13,602 nucleotides of DNA from a bacterium (GTDB taxonomy: Bacteria; Ratteibacteria; UBA8468; B48-G9; DTJG01), in the NCBI GenBank assembly GCA_026418655.1, contig JAOAAW010000037.1:1-13602 (forward strand). Direction: 5' to 3'. The position numbers were made by a program, and so were the translations under genes. Shown here piece after piece: positions 1-6,510 of this stretch. The notes under the pieces were generated by a model. It was not told where the DNA came from, did no database searches, and saw only the letters and a list, made by a program, of their open reading frames with translations. The number at the start of each line of letters is the position of its first letter. Position 1 is the stretch's first letter.

Positions 1-1
1 G

Positions 2-262
2 CTTGGAGGAACGCCTGTTCTTAAGCCAGAAGAGTGGTATAAGATGACAAATTGTGGATATGATGCACCTGAAAATCCAGAGGTAATTCCGATTGTCAAA
101 CAGAATATCAAAGGTGAACAGTGCGCAATTGAGGTCTACCAGAAACTTGCTGAAATGCTGAAGGATAAGGACCCGGTTACCTACTACATGATTCTTTCTA
201 TTCTGAAAGATGAAATTGAGCACGAAGACGATCTAATCAATCTTCTTGAGGATATTCAGTAA
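2..262 (+). CDS. Ferritin-like domain protein, 5' end outside window
   Basis: This is the C-terminal 86 residues of a ferritin-like iron-binding protein. The reading frame is open from base 2, so the ATG at 44 is internal and the true start lies upstream of the window. The visible part holds an EWYKMTNCGY segment, then a helix with GEQCAIEVY and a final helix with DEIEHEDDL. The E-x-x-H pair in that last helix, together with the Glu of GEQ, looks like the diiron ligand pattern of ferritin, Dps-like and rubrerythrin proteins. Proteins of this family bind and oxidise Fe(II) and protect against peroxide in the cytoplasm. The cysteine in GEQCAI and the one in TNCGY resemble archaeal-type Dps-like proteins, but the subfamily cannot be settled from this fragment. 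The gene converges with pckG, and a hairpin terminator follows 16 bases after its stop. Confidence 0.8.
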   Translation, partial: LGGTPVLKPEEWYKMTNCGYDAPENPEVIPIVKQNIKGEQCAIEVYQKLAEMLKDKDPVTYYMILSILKDEIEHEDDLINLLEDIQ

Positions 263-278
263 TCCAGAAATATAATAA

Positions 279-316
279 AAACCGGCGGGTTTTAAATCTA
301 TGGAACCTGCCGGTTT
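279..316. terminator. Bidirectional rho-independent terminator
   Basis: A 13-bp inverted repeat (279-291 against 304-316) pairs with only one G-T mismatch. It has a 12-base loop and is GC-rich in the middle. On the plus strand it is followed by a T-rich stretch (317-323). On the minus strand it is followed by the complement of an A-rich run (274-280), so it can work both ways. It lies just after the ferritin stop (262) and includes the last codons and stop of pckG, whose TAG is in the loop. Confidence 0.8.
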
Positions 317-2067
317 AATTTTTCATACTCCTTCCAGAGTTCTTCAGGAAATCTCTTTCCGAAGGACTCAAAGAATTTTTTGATATCTTCAAGTTCTTCT
401 TTCCAATCTTTGACATCCACATCCAGAATTGTCTTCAATTTTTCATCAGGAACATCTATTCCTGTTCTTTCGATATCATTTATGTGTGGAACAATACCAA
501 TAGGTGTTTCTCTTCCTGAGACCTTATTATGAACCCTGTCAATAATCCATTTTAAAACCCTTATATTTTCTCCAAATCCAGGCCAGATGAATTTGCCGTT
601 TTCATCTGTTCTGAACCAGTTGACAGTAAAAATTTTGGGTGGATTTTTCATTTTTCTTCCCATTGAAATCCAGTGACTGAAATAATCAGCCATGTTATAG
701 CCGCAAAATGGAAGCATTGCCATGGGATCTCTTCTCAAAACGCCAACCTTATGGATTGCTGCTGCTGTTGTTTCTGAACCACTTCTTGCACCCATGAATA
801 CTCCATGTTCCCAGGAAAATGCCTCTACAACCAGTGGAATAAGTTTTGTTCTTCTGCCACCAAAGATTACTGCTGATATTGGAACACCATCTGGATTGTC
901 AAACTCCTTTGATAGGCAAGGTGTATTATATATTGAAACTGTAAATCTTGAATTTGGATGTGCTGCATTTTTGCCTGATTCTGATGTCCATGGATTTCCC
1001 TGCCAATCAAGCATGTTTTTCCCAGGCGGGTCATCCATTCCTTCCCACCATGGCTCATTTGTATCAACATTCAATCCAGTGTTTGTAAAGAGGGTTGGAT
1101 AAAAGTTTTTCCCTTTCAGTGTTCTCATCATATTGGGATTTGTCTTCATGGATGTCCCTGGAGCAACTCCAAAAAAACCTATTTCAGGGTTTATTGCGTA
1201 CAATCTTCCGTCATCTCCAATATGAAACCAGGCAATATCATCCCCAATCGTCCATATCTTGTAACCAGGAAGTGCAGATTCCATCATAGCTAAATTTGTT
1301 TTTCCACAGGCAGATGGCATTGCAGCAGTAATATAGGTAATATTACCCTGAGGATCTTCAATACCCATGATAACCATATGTTCTGCAAGCCATCCTTCCT
1401 GATAACCCAACCATGAGGCAATTCTGAGTGAGAAACATTTTTTCCCCAGCAATGCATTTCCACCATATCCAGAGCCAACACTCCAGACAAGATGTTCATC
1501 AGGAAAATGCATGATGAACCTTTTTTCAGGGTCAAAATCTCCAACAGAATGAAGACCTTTAACAAAATCGTCTCTATTTCCTATTTTTTCAATGACTGTT
1601 TTGCCCATTCTTGTCATTATACGCATGCTCACAGCAACATATGATACATCTGTCAGCTGAACGCATGCTTTAGCAAATGGACTTTCAGGATGCCCCATCA
1701 TATAAGGCAACACATACATTGTTCTTCCGCGCATACATCCATCTGAAAGACGGGTAAGAAGTTTTTTTGCTTCATCGGGATGCATCCAGTTATTGTTTGG
1801 TCCAGCAATCTCTTTATCCGGATGGCAAACATAGGTCAGGTGCTCTGTTCTTGCGACATCAGTTGGATGACTCCTGTGAAGATAGGCAACAGGCCATTTT
1901 TCCTGATTCAATAAATAAAAGATAGGCTTTCCATTAATTTTTTCCTGTTCCATGCCAACCTGCATAAGCCTTCGTGCTTCTTCTTCACTTCCATCGCACC
2001 AGTAAATCCTGTCTGGTTTTGTAAGCTGCGCCTGTTGTTCTACCCATTTTTCAAGCGGTGTTGCCAT
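298..2067 (-). CDS. pckG: Phosphoenolpyruvate carboxykinase (GTP)
   Basis: The 589-residue product catalyses oxaloacetate + GTP = PEP + CO2 + GDP in the cytoplasm, the gluconeogenic or anaplerotic step (EC 4.1.1.32). The length is normal for the GTP class (about 600), unlike the roughly 530-residue ATP class. Visible motifs are YGGNALLGKKC at about 201-211, the kinase P-loop PSACGKTN at 251-258 with the Cys typical of the GTP enzyme, the metal-binding GDDIAW at 275-280, FGGRR at 402-406, and the guanine-binding WPGFGEN at 495-501. All key motifs are intact. The start has a good Shine-Dalgarno (AGGAG on the minus strand, about 9 bases upstream) and its own promoter at 2114-2142. The gene is monocistronic: it is transcribed away from the pseudopilin genes and converges on the ferritin gene. 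No sign of transfer or decay is seen. Confidence 0.97.
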   Translation of the reverse strand: MATPLEKWVEQQAQLTKPDRIYWCDGSEEEARRLMQVGMEQEKINGKPIFYLLNQEKWPVAYLHRSHPTDVARTEHLTYVCHPDKEIAGPNNNWMHPDEAKKLLTRLSDGCMRGRTMYVLPYMMGHPESPFAKACVQLTDVSYVAVSMRIMTRMGKTVIEKIGNRDDFVKGLHSVGDFDPEKRFIMHFPDEHLVWSVGSGYGGNALLGKKCFSLRIASWLGYQEGWLAEHMVIMGIEDPQGNITYITAAMPSACGKTNLAMMESALPGYKIWTIGDDIAWFHIGDDGRLYAINPEIGFFGVAPGTSMKTNPNMMRTLKGKNFYPTLFTNTGLNVDTNEPWWEGMDDPPGKNMLDWQGNPWTSESGKNAAHPNSRFTVSIYNTPCLSKEFDNPDGVPISAVIFGGRRTKLIPLVVEAFSWEHGVFMGARSGSETTAAAIHKVGVLRRDPMAMLPFCGYNMADYFSHWISMGRKMKNPPKIFTVNWFRTDENGKFIWPGFGENIRVLKWIIDRVHNKVSGRETPIGIVPHINDIERTGIDVPDEKLKTILDVDVKDWKEELEDIKKFFESFGKRFPEELWKEYEKLNRQVP

Positions 2068-2113
2068 AAAAAATCTCCTGTGTGGTTAAAAAAATTTTTT
2101 CTTTTGAACAGTA

Positions 2114-2142
2114 ATTATACAGGATTTTTTTCAGGATGGCAA
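2114..2142 (-). promoter_or_regulatory. Sigma70-type promoter of pckG
   Basis: Read on the minus strand there is TTGCCA (2142-2137), 17 bases, then a perfect TATAAT (2119-2114). This predicts a start near 2107 and a leader of about 40 bases carrying the AGGAG ribosome site. The spacer contains two direct copies of CAGGAT (plus strand 2120-2125 and 2132-2137), 12 bp apart. Confidence 0.7.
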
Positions 2143-2176
2143 ATTACAAAAATTTTCTGTATAGCAATCTGTGCGT

Positions 2177-2204
2177 TTGACAAAAAAAACAGGTATGATA
2201 TTAT
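2177..2204 (+). promoter_or_regulatory. Sigma70-type promoter of the pseudopilin pair
   Basis: TTGACA at 2177-2182, a 16-base spacer, and TATTAT at 2199-2204 form a near-consensus promoter reading toward the first pseudopilin gene. The predicted start is near 2211. It is divergent from the pckG promoter, with about 35 bp between the two -35 boxes. Confidence 0.6.
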
Positions 2205-2246
2205 TAAAATAAACAACGTTATATCATTTGAAAGGAGGTGAGAAAA

Positions 2247-2900
2247 ATGAGAAAAGGTTTTACTCTAATTGAGCTTCTTGTTGTGATTGCAATTATTGCA
2301 ATCCTTGCTGCAATGTTGCTACCGGTTCTCGGTAGGGCAAGAGAAAGGGCAAGAAGTGCAGTATGCATCAGCAATCTGAAACAGATTGCACTTGCTTCAA
2401 AACTCTACATTGATGATTATCCTGGAACCCTTCCCAGAATGCCGAGCGTATTTTATGTTGGTTCAACACAGGTTGGTTTCTGCACAGGTCTTTATGACCT
2501 TAATTATGTAAGAAACTGGCAGGTCTTCAAGTGCCCTTCTGATAAAAGAAAGGTTGACTGGACAAGAGCAGGTCAGTATGCAAGTTATTCAATGAATACA
2601 GGAAGAGATTGGGAAGGATATTATGGTTTTCCTGAGGTTTCAGCTGATGGTACTGCGGATGAAGAAGGAACAATATATATCTTTTGCACTCGCAACTGGA
2701 CAGGAAATGGCGCTGTACATCCAGACGACTGGAGGAATGCATATCTTGCAGGAACAGCTGGAGACCATAATGGCCTGATAAATATTATCTTCTGTGATCT
2801 TCATGTAGGAGCCCTTGGAGCAAAATATCTAACAACTCAGATGGATGCACCAGGTTGTGTGTGGGGTAAAGGTCCCTGGTCATATTCAAAAAATAATTAG
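2247..2900 (+). CDS. Pseudopilin-like protein with prepilin N-terminus (copy 1)
   Basis: The 217-residue protein starts with a class III prepilin signal: G4/F5 cleavage site for PilD-type peptidase, Glu at mature position +5 (E9), then a hydrophobic helix to about residue 28. It should be processed and methylated at the inner membrane and assembled by, or parked in, a type II secretion or type IV pilus-like machine. The C-terminal globular part ends with H174-X9-D184, matching the 'H-X9-DG' pseudopilin tail common in PVC bacteria, except that Leu replaces the usual Gly. The start was moved from a GTG at 2238 to the ATG at 2247, because the GTG lies inside a near-perfect Shine-Dalgarno (2231-2241). 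That strong ribosome site suggests high expression. No pilus or secretion ATPase gene is nearby, so the partner machine and substrate are unknown. Confidence 0.88.
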   Translation: MRKGFTLIELLVVIAIIAILAAMLLPVLGRARERARSAVCISNLKQIALASKLYIDDYPGTLPRMPSVFYVGSTQVGFCTGLYDLNYVRNWQVFKCPSDKRKVDWTRAGQYASYSMNTGRDWEGYYGFPEVSADGTADEEGTIYIFCTRNWTGNGAVHPDDWRNAYLAGTAGDHNGLINIIFCDLHVGALGAKYLTTQMDAPGCVWGKGPWSYSKNN

Positions 2901-2937
2901 AAACCCAGGGAGAAAAGTGGAAAGGGGGTGACATAAA

Positions 2938-3660
2938 ATGAGAAAAAAAGGATTTACCTTAATAGAACTGCTTGTTGTAATTGCAATAATAGCCATTCTT
3001 GCTGCAATGATGCTACCCACACTTGGAAGGGCAAGAGCAAAGGCAAGGATGGTAACCTGTCTGAACAACCTTAAACAGATTGGACTTGCTGTCCAGCTTT
3101 ATCTGAGCGATTACAATGATAACTGGTACCCACGACTCAATGGAGTAGAACAATATGGCTATACCTGGGAATGGGGGCTGAACTATCAGCCTGGAAAGGC
3201 AGTCACAGGATTCCTGTATACCCTCATTCAAAAAGGTTATCTTACAGGAACAATGACCTATGGAACAGGTTCCTACTATGGTGGCTCATATAATGATTAT
3301 CTTGCGGCATCCACTGGTATGGTGCATTGTCCCTGTCTTGACCCTTACTGGGAAATGTACAGACGTGCCGGTTATCCTGGATGGTGTGATTATGCCTATA
3401 ACAAATATCTTCCTCTGAACGCAAAAAAATTGGGCAGGGTTATAAAACCAGCAGAGACACTTCTGTTTTTCGAAAGCAGGGCTGGTGAATGTGGACCAAC
3501 AGACCCTGACCCAAGCTTTAACAAGGTCTGGGTTCAAAACTGGATGTATTATGGGTATGGCAGACACTGGCAGTTTGAGCTTATTAATGCTGTCTTTGTT
3601 GATGGACACGCGACTTCTCTGACATGGAATGATTTTATAAAGGGTGGCTGGCCGCAGTAG
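2938..3660 (+). CDS. Pseudopilin-like protein with prepilin N-terminus (copy 2)
   Basis: This 240-residue paralogue lies 37 bp downstream of copy 1 and is probably cotranscribed with it. The N-terminus carries G5/F6 as the cleavage site, E10 at mature +5, and an LLVVIAIIAILAAMMLP helix almost identical to that of copy 1. The following amphipathic segment (GRARAKAR, then NLKQIGLA) is also shared; after about residue 60 the two proteins diverge. The body is rich in Tyr, Trp and Gly. Near the C-terminus H210 and D222-G223 resemble the H-X9-DG tail, but with 11 residues between His and Asp. A good ribosome site (AAAGGGGGTGA, 2920-2930) precedes the ATG. Such proteins are often present in many copies in PVC genomes. 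Role: putative minor pseudopilin or surface protein; a precise function cannot be given. Confidence 0.87.
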   Translation: MRKKGFTLIELLVVIAIIAILAAMMLPTLGRARAKARMVTCLNNLKQIGLAVQLYLSDYNDNWYPRLNGVEQYGYTWEWGLNYQPGKAVTGFLYTLIQKGYLTGTMTYGTGSYYGGSYNDYLAASTGMVHCPCLDPYWEMYRRAGYPGWCDYAYNKYLPLNAKKLGRVIKPAETLLFFESRAGECGPTDPDPSFNKVWVQNWMYYGYGRHWQFELINAVFVDGHATSLTWNDFIKGGWPQ

Positions 3661-3688
3661 TACAGGTGAAATTGGCTTACTGAAAAAT

Positions 3689-4666
3689 TCACGGGAGATT
3701 TTTTTCCCGTGGGTTTTTTATTTGAAGTTCTTCAGGGTATGGATTGAAATACTTTTGAGAAAGCAGGTATTTTACATCAAATCTGAAAACAAAACTTTTC
3801 ATTAGTTCCAGCAATGTTCCCAAGTGTATTTTTTCCTGTTGATATTTTTTCAACAAAGACAAAAAATGTCTTTTTTCTGCTGGATTTAATCTGTTTGAAA
3901 AATATCCATAGATATGCTGGATAACATTGATCTGTTTTTTTATCCCTGGGTTTCTTTCAAAGGCTGTGTAAAAAATGCCTGCATAATCTCTCATGGTTTT
4001 TTCAAGACTTCCTTTCTTATAATTTGCAACAATTTTACCAAGTTTTGCCATTTTACCTTGATTGTAAAGCATCAAAAGATACTTATGCCTTGCATGAAAA
4101 TCTACAAGTTGACTGATTGAGCTAATTTTTTTCTCAAGGTTTCCACATTCAGCAAAAGCAAAAACCTTTGTTAAAAAGTTATGGCGTATTCCAACATTCT
4201 TTAACCTCAACTCGTCTTCAACAGGCTTATATGGGAATTTCTCTTTAACTATTTGAGCAAAAAGGCCTGTGCCAATTTTTATGATGTCTCTTGCGTTTTT
4301 ATCTCTGTAAATCTTTGTTCCAGAATATCCGCAGGATGGTGATTTTCCTTTCAGAATAAAGCCATCAACTTCTTTCAAATCATCAAGAAACCGGGCTGAA
4401 AATTCTTGCATCTTTTCGGTTAAATCAAGGTTTGTCTTTGTCTGGAATATTCTAAAGACATCATCTGACATGTAAATCCTGATCGGGTCCCTTGGAACAC
4501 CAAGCCCTATAGAAACTTCAGGACAAACCTTAATAAAATCAACAAATTTCTTTAATTGCTGTACAAGGTCATTGTGAAGAATTTCACCATTGTATCTTAC
4601 AGGTTCTGAATCCAGACAGGCGCTCAAAACTATAATGGGTCTTGCAAAATTATTCTTGAAGTCCAT
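3689..4666 (-). CDS. DUF523-DUF1722 fusion protein (TudS/YbgA type)
   Basis: The 325-residue product has an N-terminal DUF523 domain (about 8-155) and a C-terminal DUF1722 (YbgA-like) domain (about 185-315, with HARHKYLLMLYNQ and a final NPYPEEL). Three cysteines sit in the positions conserved in DUF523: C17 in SACL, C48 in CPEV, and C112 in SPSCGY. In the characterised DUF523 protein TudS, a thiouracil desulfidase, three Cys hold a [4Fe-4S] cluster, so an iron-sulfur desulfidase-like role is plausible; the substrate here is unknown. The role of DUF1722 is not established. An upstream ATG (4754-4756) would add 30 residues. I prefer 4666: the extension is Lys-rich without a ribosome site and abuts the serA promoter, whereas the inner ATG has an AAAGG about 10 bases upstream and begins where the family usually begins. 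Confidence 0.88.
   Translation of the reverse strand: MDFKNNFARPIIVLSACLDSEPVRYNGEILHNDLVQQLKKFVDFIKVCPEVSIGLGVPRDPIRIYMSDDVFRIFQTKTNLDLTEKMQEFSARFLDDLKEVDGFILKGKSPSCGYSGTKIYRDKNARDIIKIGTGLFAQIVKEKFPYKPVEDELRLKNVGIRHNFLTKVFAFAECGNLEKKISSISQLVDFHARHKYLLMLYNQGKMAKLGKIVANYKKGSLEKTMRDYAGIFYTAFERNPGIKKQINVIQHIYGYFSNRLNPAEKRHFLSLLKKYQQEKIHLGTLLELMKSFVFRFDVKYLLSQKYFNPYPEELQIKNPREKNLP
3690..3719. terminator. Bidirectional rho-independent terminator
   Basis: A perfect 7-bp stem (3690-3696 with 3705-3711; CACGGGA/TCCCGTG) is followed by GG and six T on the plus strand. On the minus strand it is followed by AATTTTTC. It ends the pseudopilin transcript and overlaps the stop and last codons of the converging DUF523-DUF1722 gene. 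Confidence 0.75.
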
Positions 4667-4757
4667 AAATTTTAACCTTTTTATAACTGGAATGCAAAAA
4701 TACTTCCCCTGTTTTCTAATTTTAACATTTTTTGAGTTTTGTTTTAAAAATCCCATT

Positions 4758-4785
4758 TTGACATTGGGTGTGATTGTGTTAAAAT
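4758..4785 (+). promoter_or_regulatory. Sigma70-type promoter of serA and downstream genes
   Basis: A perfect TTGACA (4758-4763), 16 bases, and TAAAAT (4780-4785) read toward serA. The predicted start is near 4792, giving a leader of only about 17 bases with GGAG at 4799-4802. No strong terminator is visible downstream on this strand before the window end, so this may drive a long operon. Confidence 0.75.
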
Positions 4786-4808
4786 AATTTGGTTAAGCGG
4801 AGAAATTT

Positions 4809-6383
4809 ATGAAGATAAAGGTGCTTGCAACAGACAACATAGAAAAAGAGGGTATCGAAATCCTGCAAAAAGCTGGATTTAATGTAGTGGAAAAAGGGAA
4901 AATGGCAGAATCAGAACTGGTTGATATCATTGGCGATTATGATGTTTTGATTGTTAGAAGTGCAACAAAGGTAACAGCGCCTGTCATAGAAAGAGGGAAA
5001 AAACTAAAAATCATAGGCAGGGCAGGTGTTGGACTTGACAATATTGATATAGAAGCTGCAACATTGCGCGGTATCATTGTCATGAATGCACCAGAAGGAA
5101 ACACTCTATCTGCTGCAGAGCACACATTTGGATTGATACTGGCTATGGCAAGGCAGATTCCTTCTGCATGCAACATGGTTAAATCCGGCAAGTGGGACAG
5201 AAAAAAGTTTATGGGTACTGAACTATTTGGTAAAACTCTGGGTATAATAGGGCTTGGAAGAATAGGCAGAAGGGTTGCTCAATATGGAAAGGCCTTTGGC
5301 ATGAATGTGCTGGCGTATGATCCTTATGTCAGTGAAGACGAGGTTGAAAAACTTGGTGTGAGCCTTGTTACTCTTGAGGGAGTCTGCAAACAGGCGGATA
5401 TCATCACATTACACCTGCCACTGTCAAAAGAAACTCAGAATATTCTTTCTGAGCATCACTTCTCAATGATGAAAGATGGAGTTATGATTGTCAATGTTGC
5501 AAGGGGTGGGCTTTTTGAAGAGTCTGTACTGGAAAAATATATTCACAAAGGTAAGGTCAGAGCAGCTGCTCTTGATGTTTTCTGCAAAGAACCACCCGAT
5601 TGCACCACTCTGATAGGTCTTGAAAATGTGATTGTTACTCCACACCTTGGAGCTTCCACTAAAGAGGCACAGGTAAGTGTTGCGAAAGATATATGCCAGC
5701 AAATTGTAGATGCACTGATGCATAAAATTATCAGGAATGCAGTAAATGTTCCCTCTATTGACAAGGAGGTTATATCACTTTTTGGAGGATATCTAACCCT
5801 TGCTGAAAAGTTGGGGTTATTTCTTGCCCAGGCAATAGATGGAAATGTTGAGAATCTCTCAATAGAGTTTGCAGGTGAAATTACAAATTATGATACAGCG
5901 CCATTAAAGGCATATTTCAGCAAAGGCTTTGCTGGATGGTTTCAGGATGCAACTTATGTAAATGCACCTTTGATTCTTAAAGAAAAAGGAATAAAACTTA
6001 TTGAAAAAAAAGCATTGTCAGCAAGACAATTTTCAAATCTTATCAATGCTGTGGCTAATGGCAGTAAAAAGAGTGTTTCAGTTTCAGGAACTGTTGTTGC
6101 TGCTGAACCAAGGATTGTTGAAATAGATGGCTATCATGTGGAAGCAGTACCTGAAGGTGCTCTTATTGTGTGCAGAAATGATGATGTGCCGGGAATAGTG
6201 GGACATATCGGAACAATCCTTGGTAAAAAGAATGTCAATATTGCAGCCATGACTATGGGACGAAAAGTAAAAGGTGGACAGGCAATAACAGTTTTAAATT
6301 TAGACCAGGAAATAGATAAACAAACAATTAACGAAATCGGGAAATTCCCGGGAATCAGATCAGTGCAATTGATAAGGTTATAA
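4809..6383 (+). CDS. serA: D-3-phosphoglycerate dehydrogenase
   Basis: The 524-residue enzyme oxidises 3-phosphoglycerate to 3-phosphohydroxypyruvate with NAD+, the first step of serine synthesis (EC 1.1.1.95), in the cytoplasm. It is the long type: a substrate-binding domain (about 1-98 and 285-315), a Rossmann domain (about 99-284) with GLGRIG at 148-153, an intervening regulatory domain (about 318-445), and a C-terminal ACT domain (about 451-524) starting at ALIVCRNDDVPGIVG. The catalytic set is present: R232 in NVARGG, E261 in CKEPP, and H279 in TPHLGAS. The ACT domain usually gives serine feedback, so the same is likely here. Own promoter at 4758-4785 and ribosome site GGAG about 7 bases before the ATG. 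It is divergent from the DUF523 gene, and 115 bp separate it from rny. Confidence 0.97.
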   Translation: MKIKVLATDNIEKEGIEILQKAGFNVVEKGKMAESELVDIIGDYDVLIVRSATKVTAPVIERGKKLKIIGRAGVGLDNIDIEAATLRGIIVMNAPEGNTLSAAEHTFGLILAMARQIPSACNMVKSGKWDRKKFMGTELFGKTLGIIGLGRIGRRVAQYGKAFGMNVLAYDPYVSEDEVEKLGVSLVTLEGVCKQADIITLHLPLSKETQNILSEHHFSMMKDGVMIVNVARGGLFEESVLEKYIHKGKVRAAALDVFCKEPPDCTTLIGLENVIVTPHLGASTKEAQVSVAKDICQQIVDALMHKIIRNAVNVPSIDKEVISLFGGYLTLAEKLGLFLAQAIDGNVENLSIEFAGEITNYDTAPLKAYFSKGFAGWFQDATYVNAPLILKEKGIKLIEKKALSARQFSNLINAVANGSKKSVSVSGTVVAAEPRIVEIDGYHVEAVPEGALIVCRNDDVPGIVGHIGTILGKKNVNIAAMTMGRKVKGGQAITVLNLDQEIDKQTINEIGKFPGIRSVQLIRL

Positions 6384-6498
6384 AATGAGAAAAACCATTG
6401 TAACCCATTATTCAACCGGCATAAAGGATTACCTGACCGGTATACAATTGCGCATTTCTGATTAACCATCCCGGGTTTTTCCGATTAAAATTAAGGGG
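6384..6498 (+). promoter_or_regulatory. serA-rny spacer with hairpin and a 26-codon frame
   Basis: This spacer is longer than the other gaps in the run. It contains an ATG (6385) one base after the serA stop, opening a 26-codon frame (MRKTIVTHYSTG..., stop 6463-6465) with only a weak AAGG ribosome site. It also holds a hairpin (6415-6419 with 6437-6441, ACCGG/CCGGT, nested AGG/CCT) and a TACAAT (6443-6448) without a clear -35. Next comes a weak four-pair stem ending in a T-run (6464-6480), and GATTAA occurs at 6460, 6483 and 6507. It may be a leader or attenuator for rny, a tiny gene, or neutral spacer; the sequence does not decide. Confidence 0.3.
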
Positions 6499-6510
6499 GT
6501 GGTTACGATT
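6493..6510 (+). promoter_or_regulatory. Ribosome binding site that questions the rny start
   Basis: AAGGGGGTG at 6493-6501 is a strong Shine-Dalgarno match. The only canonical start (GTG 6499-6501) is part of it, with nothing ribosome-site-like further upstream. Eight bases after the GGGGG core comes ATT (6508-6510), in frame with rny. Two other genes here (2247, 2938) show the same kind of purine-rich site 5 to 8 bases before an ATG. Confidence 0.5.

Noticed and set aside
722..1102. Plus-strand open frame inside pckG
   Set aside because: Lies antisense to conserved PEP carboxykinase motifs, which fully explain the sequence.
2238..2246. GTG at 2238 as start of the first pseudopilin
   Set aside because: It lies inside the AAAGGAGGTGA ribosome site; the ATG at 2247 has ideal spacing and gives the standard short prepilin leader.
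4667..4756. 30-residue N-terminal extension of the DUF523 protein
   Set aside because: No ribosome site, Lys-rich non-domain sequence, and it runs up to the serA -35 box; kept as an alternative only.
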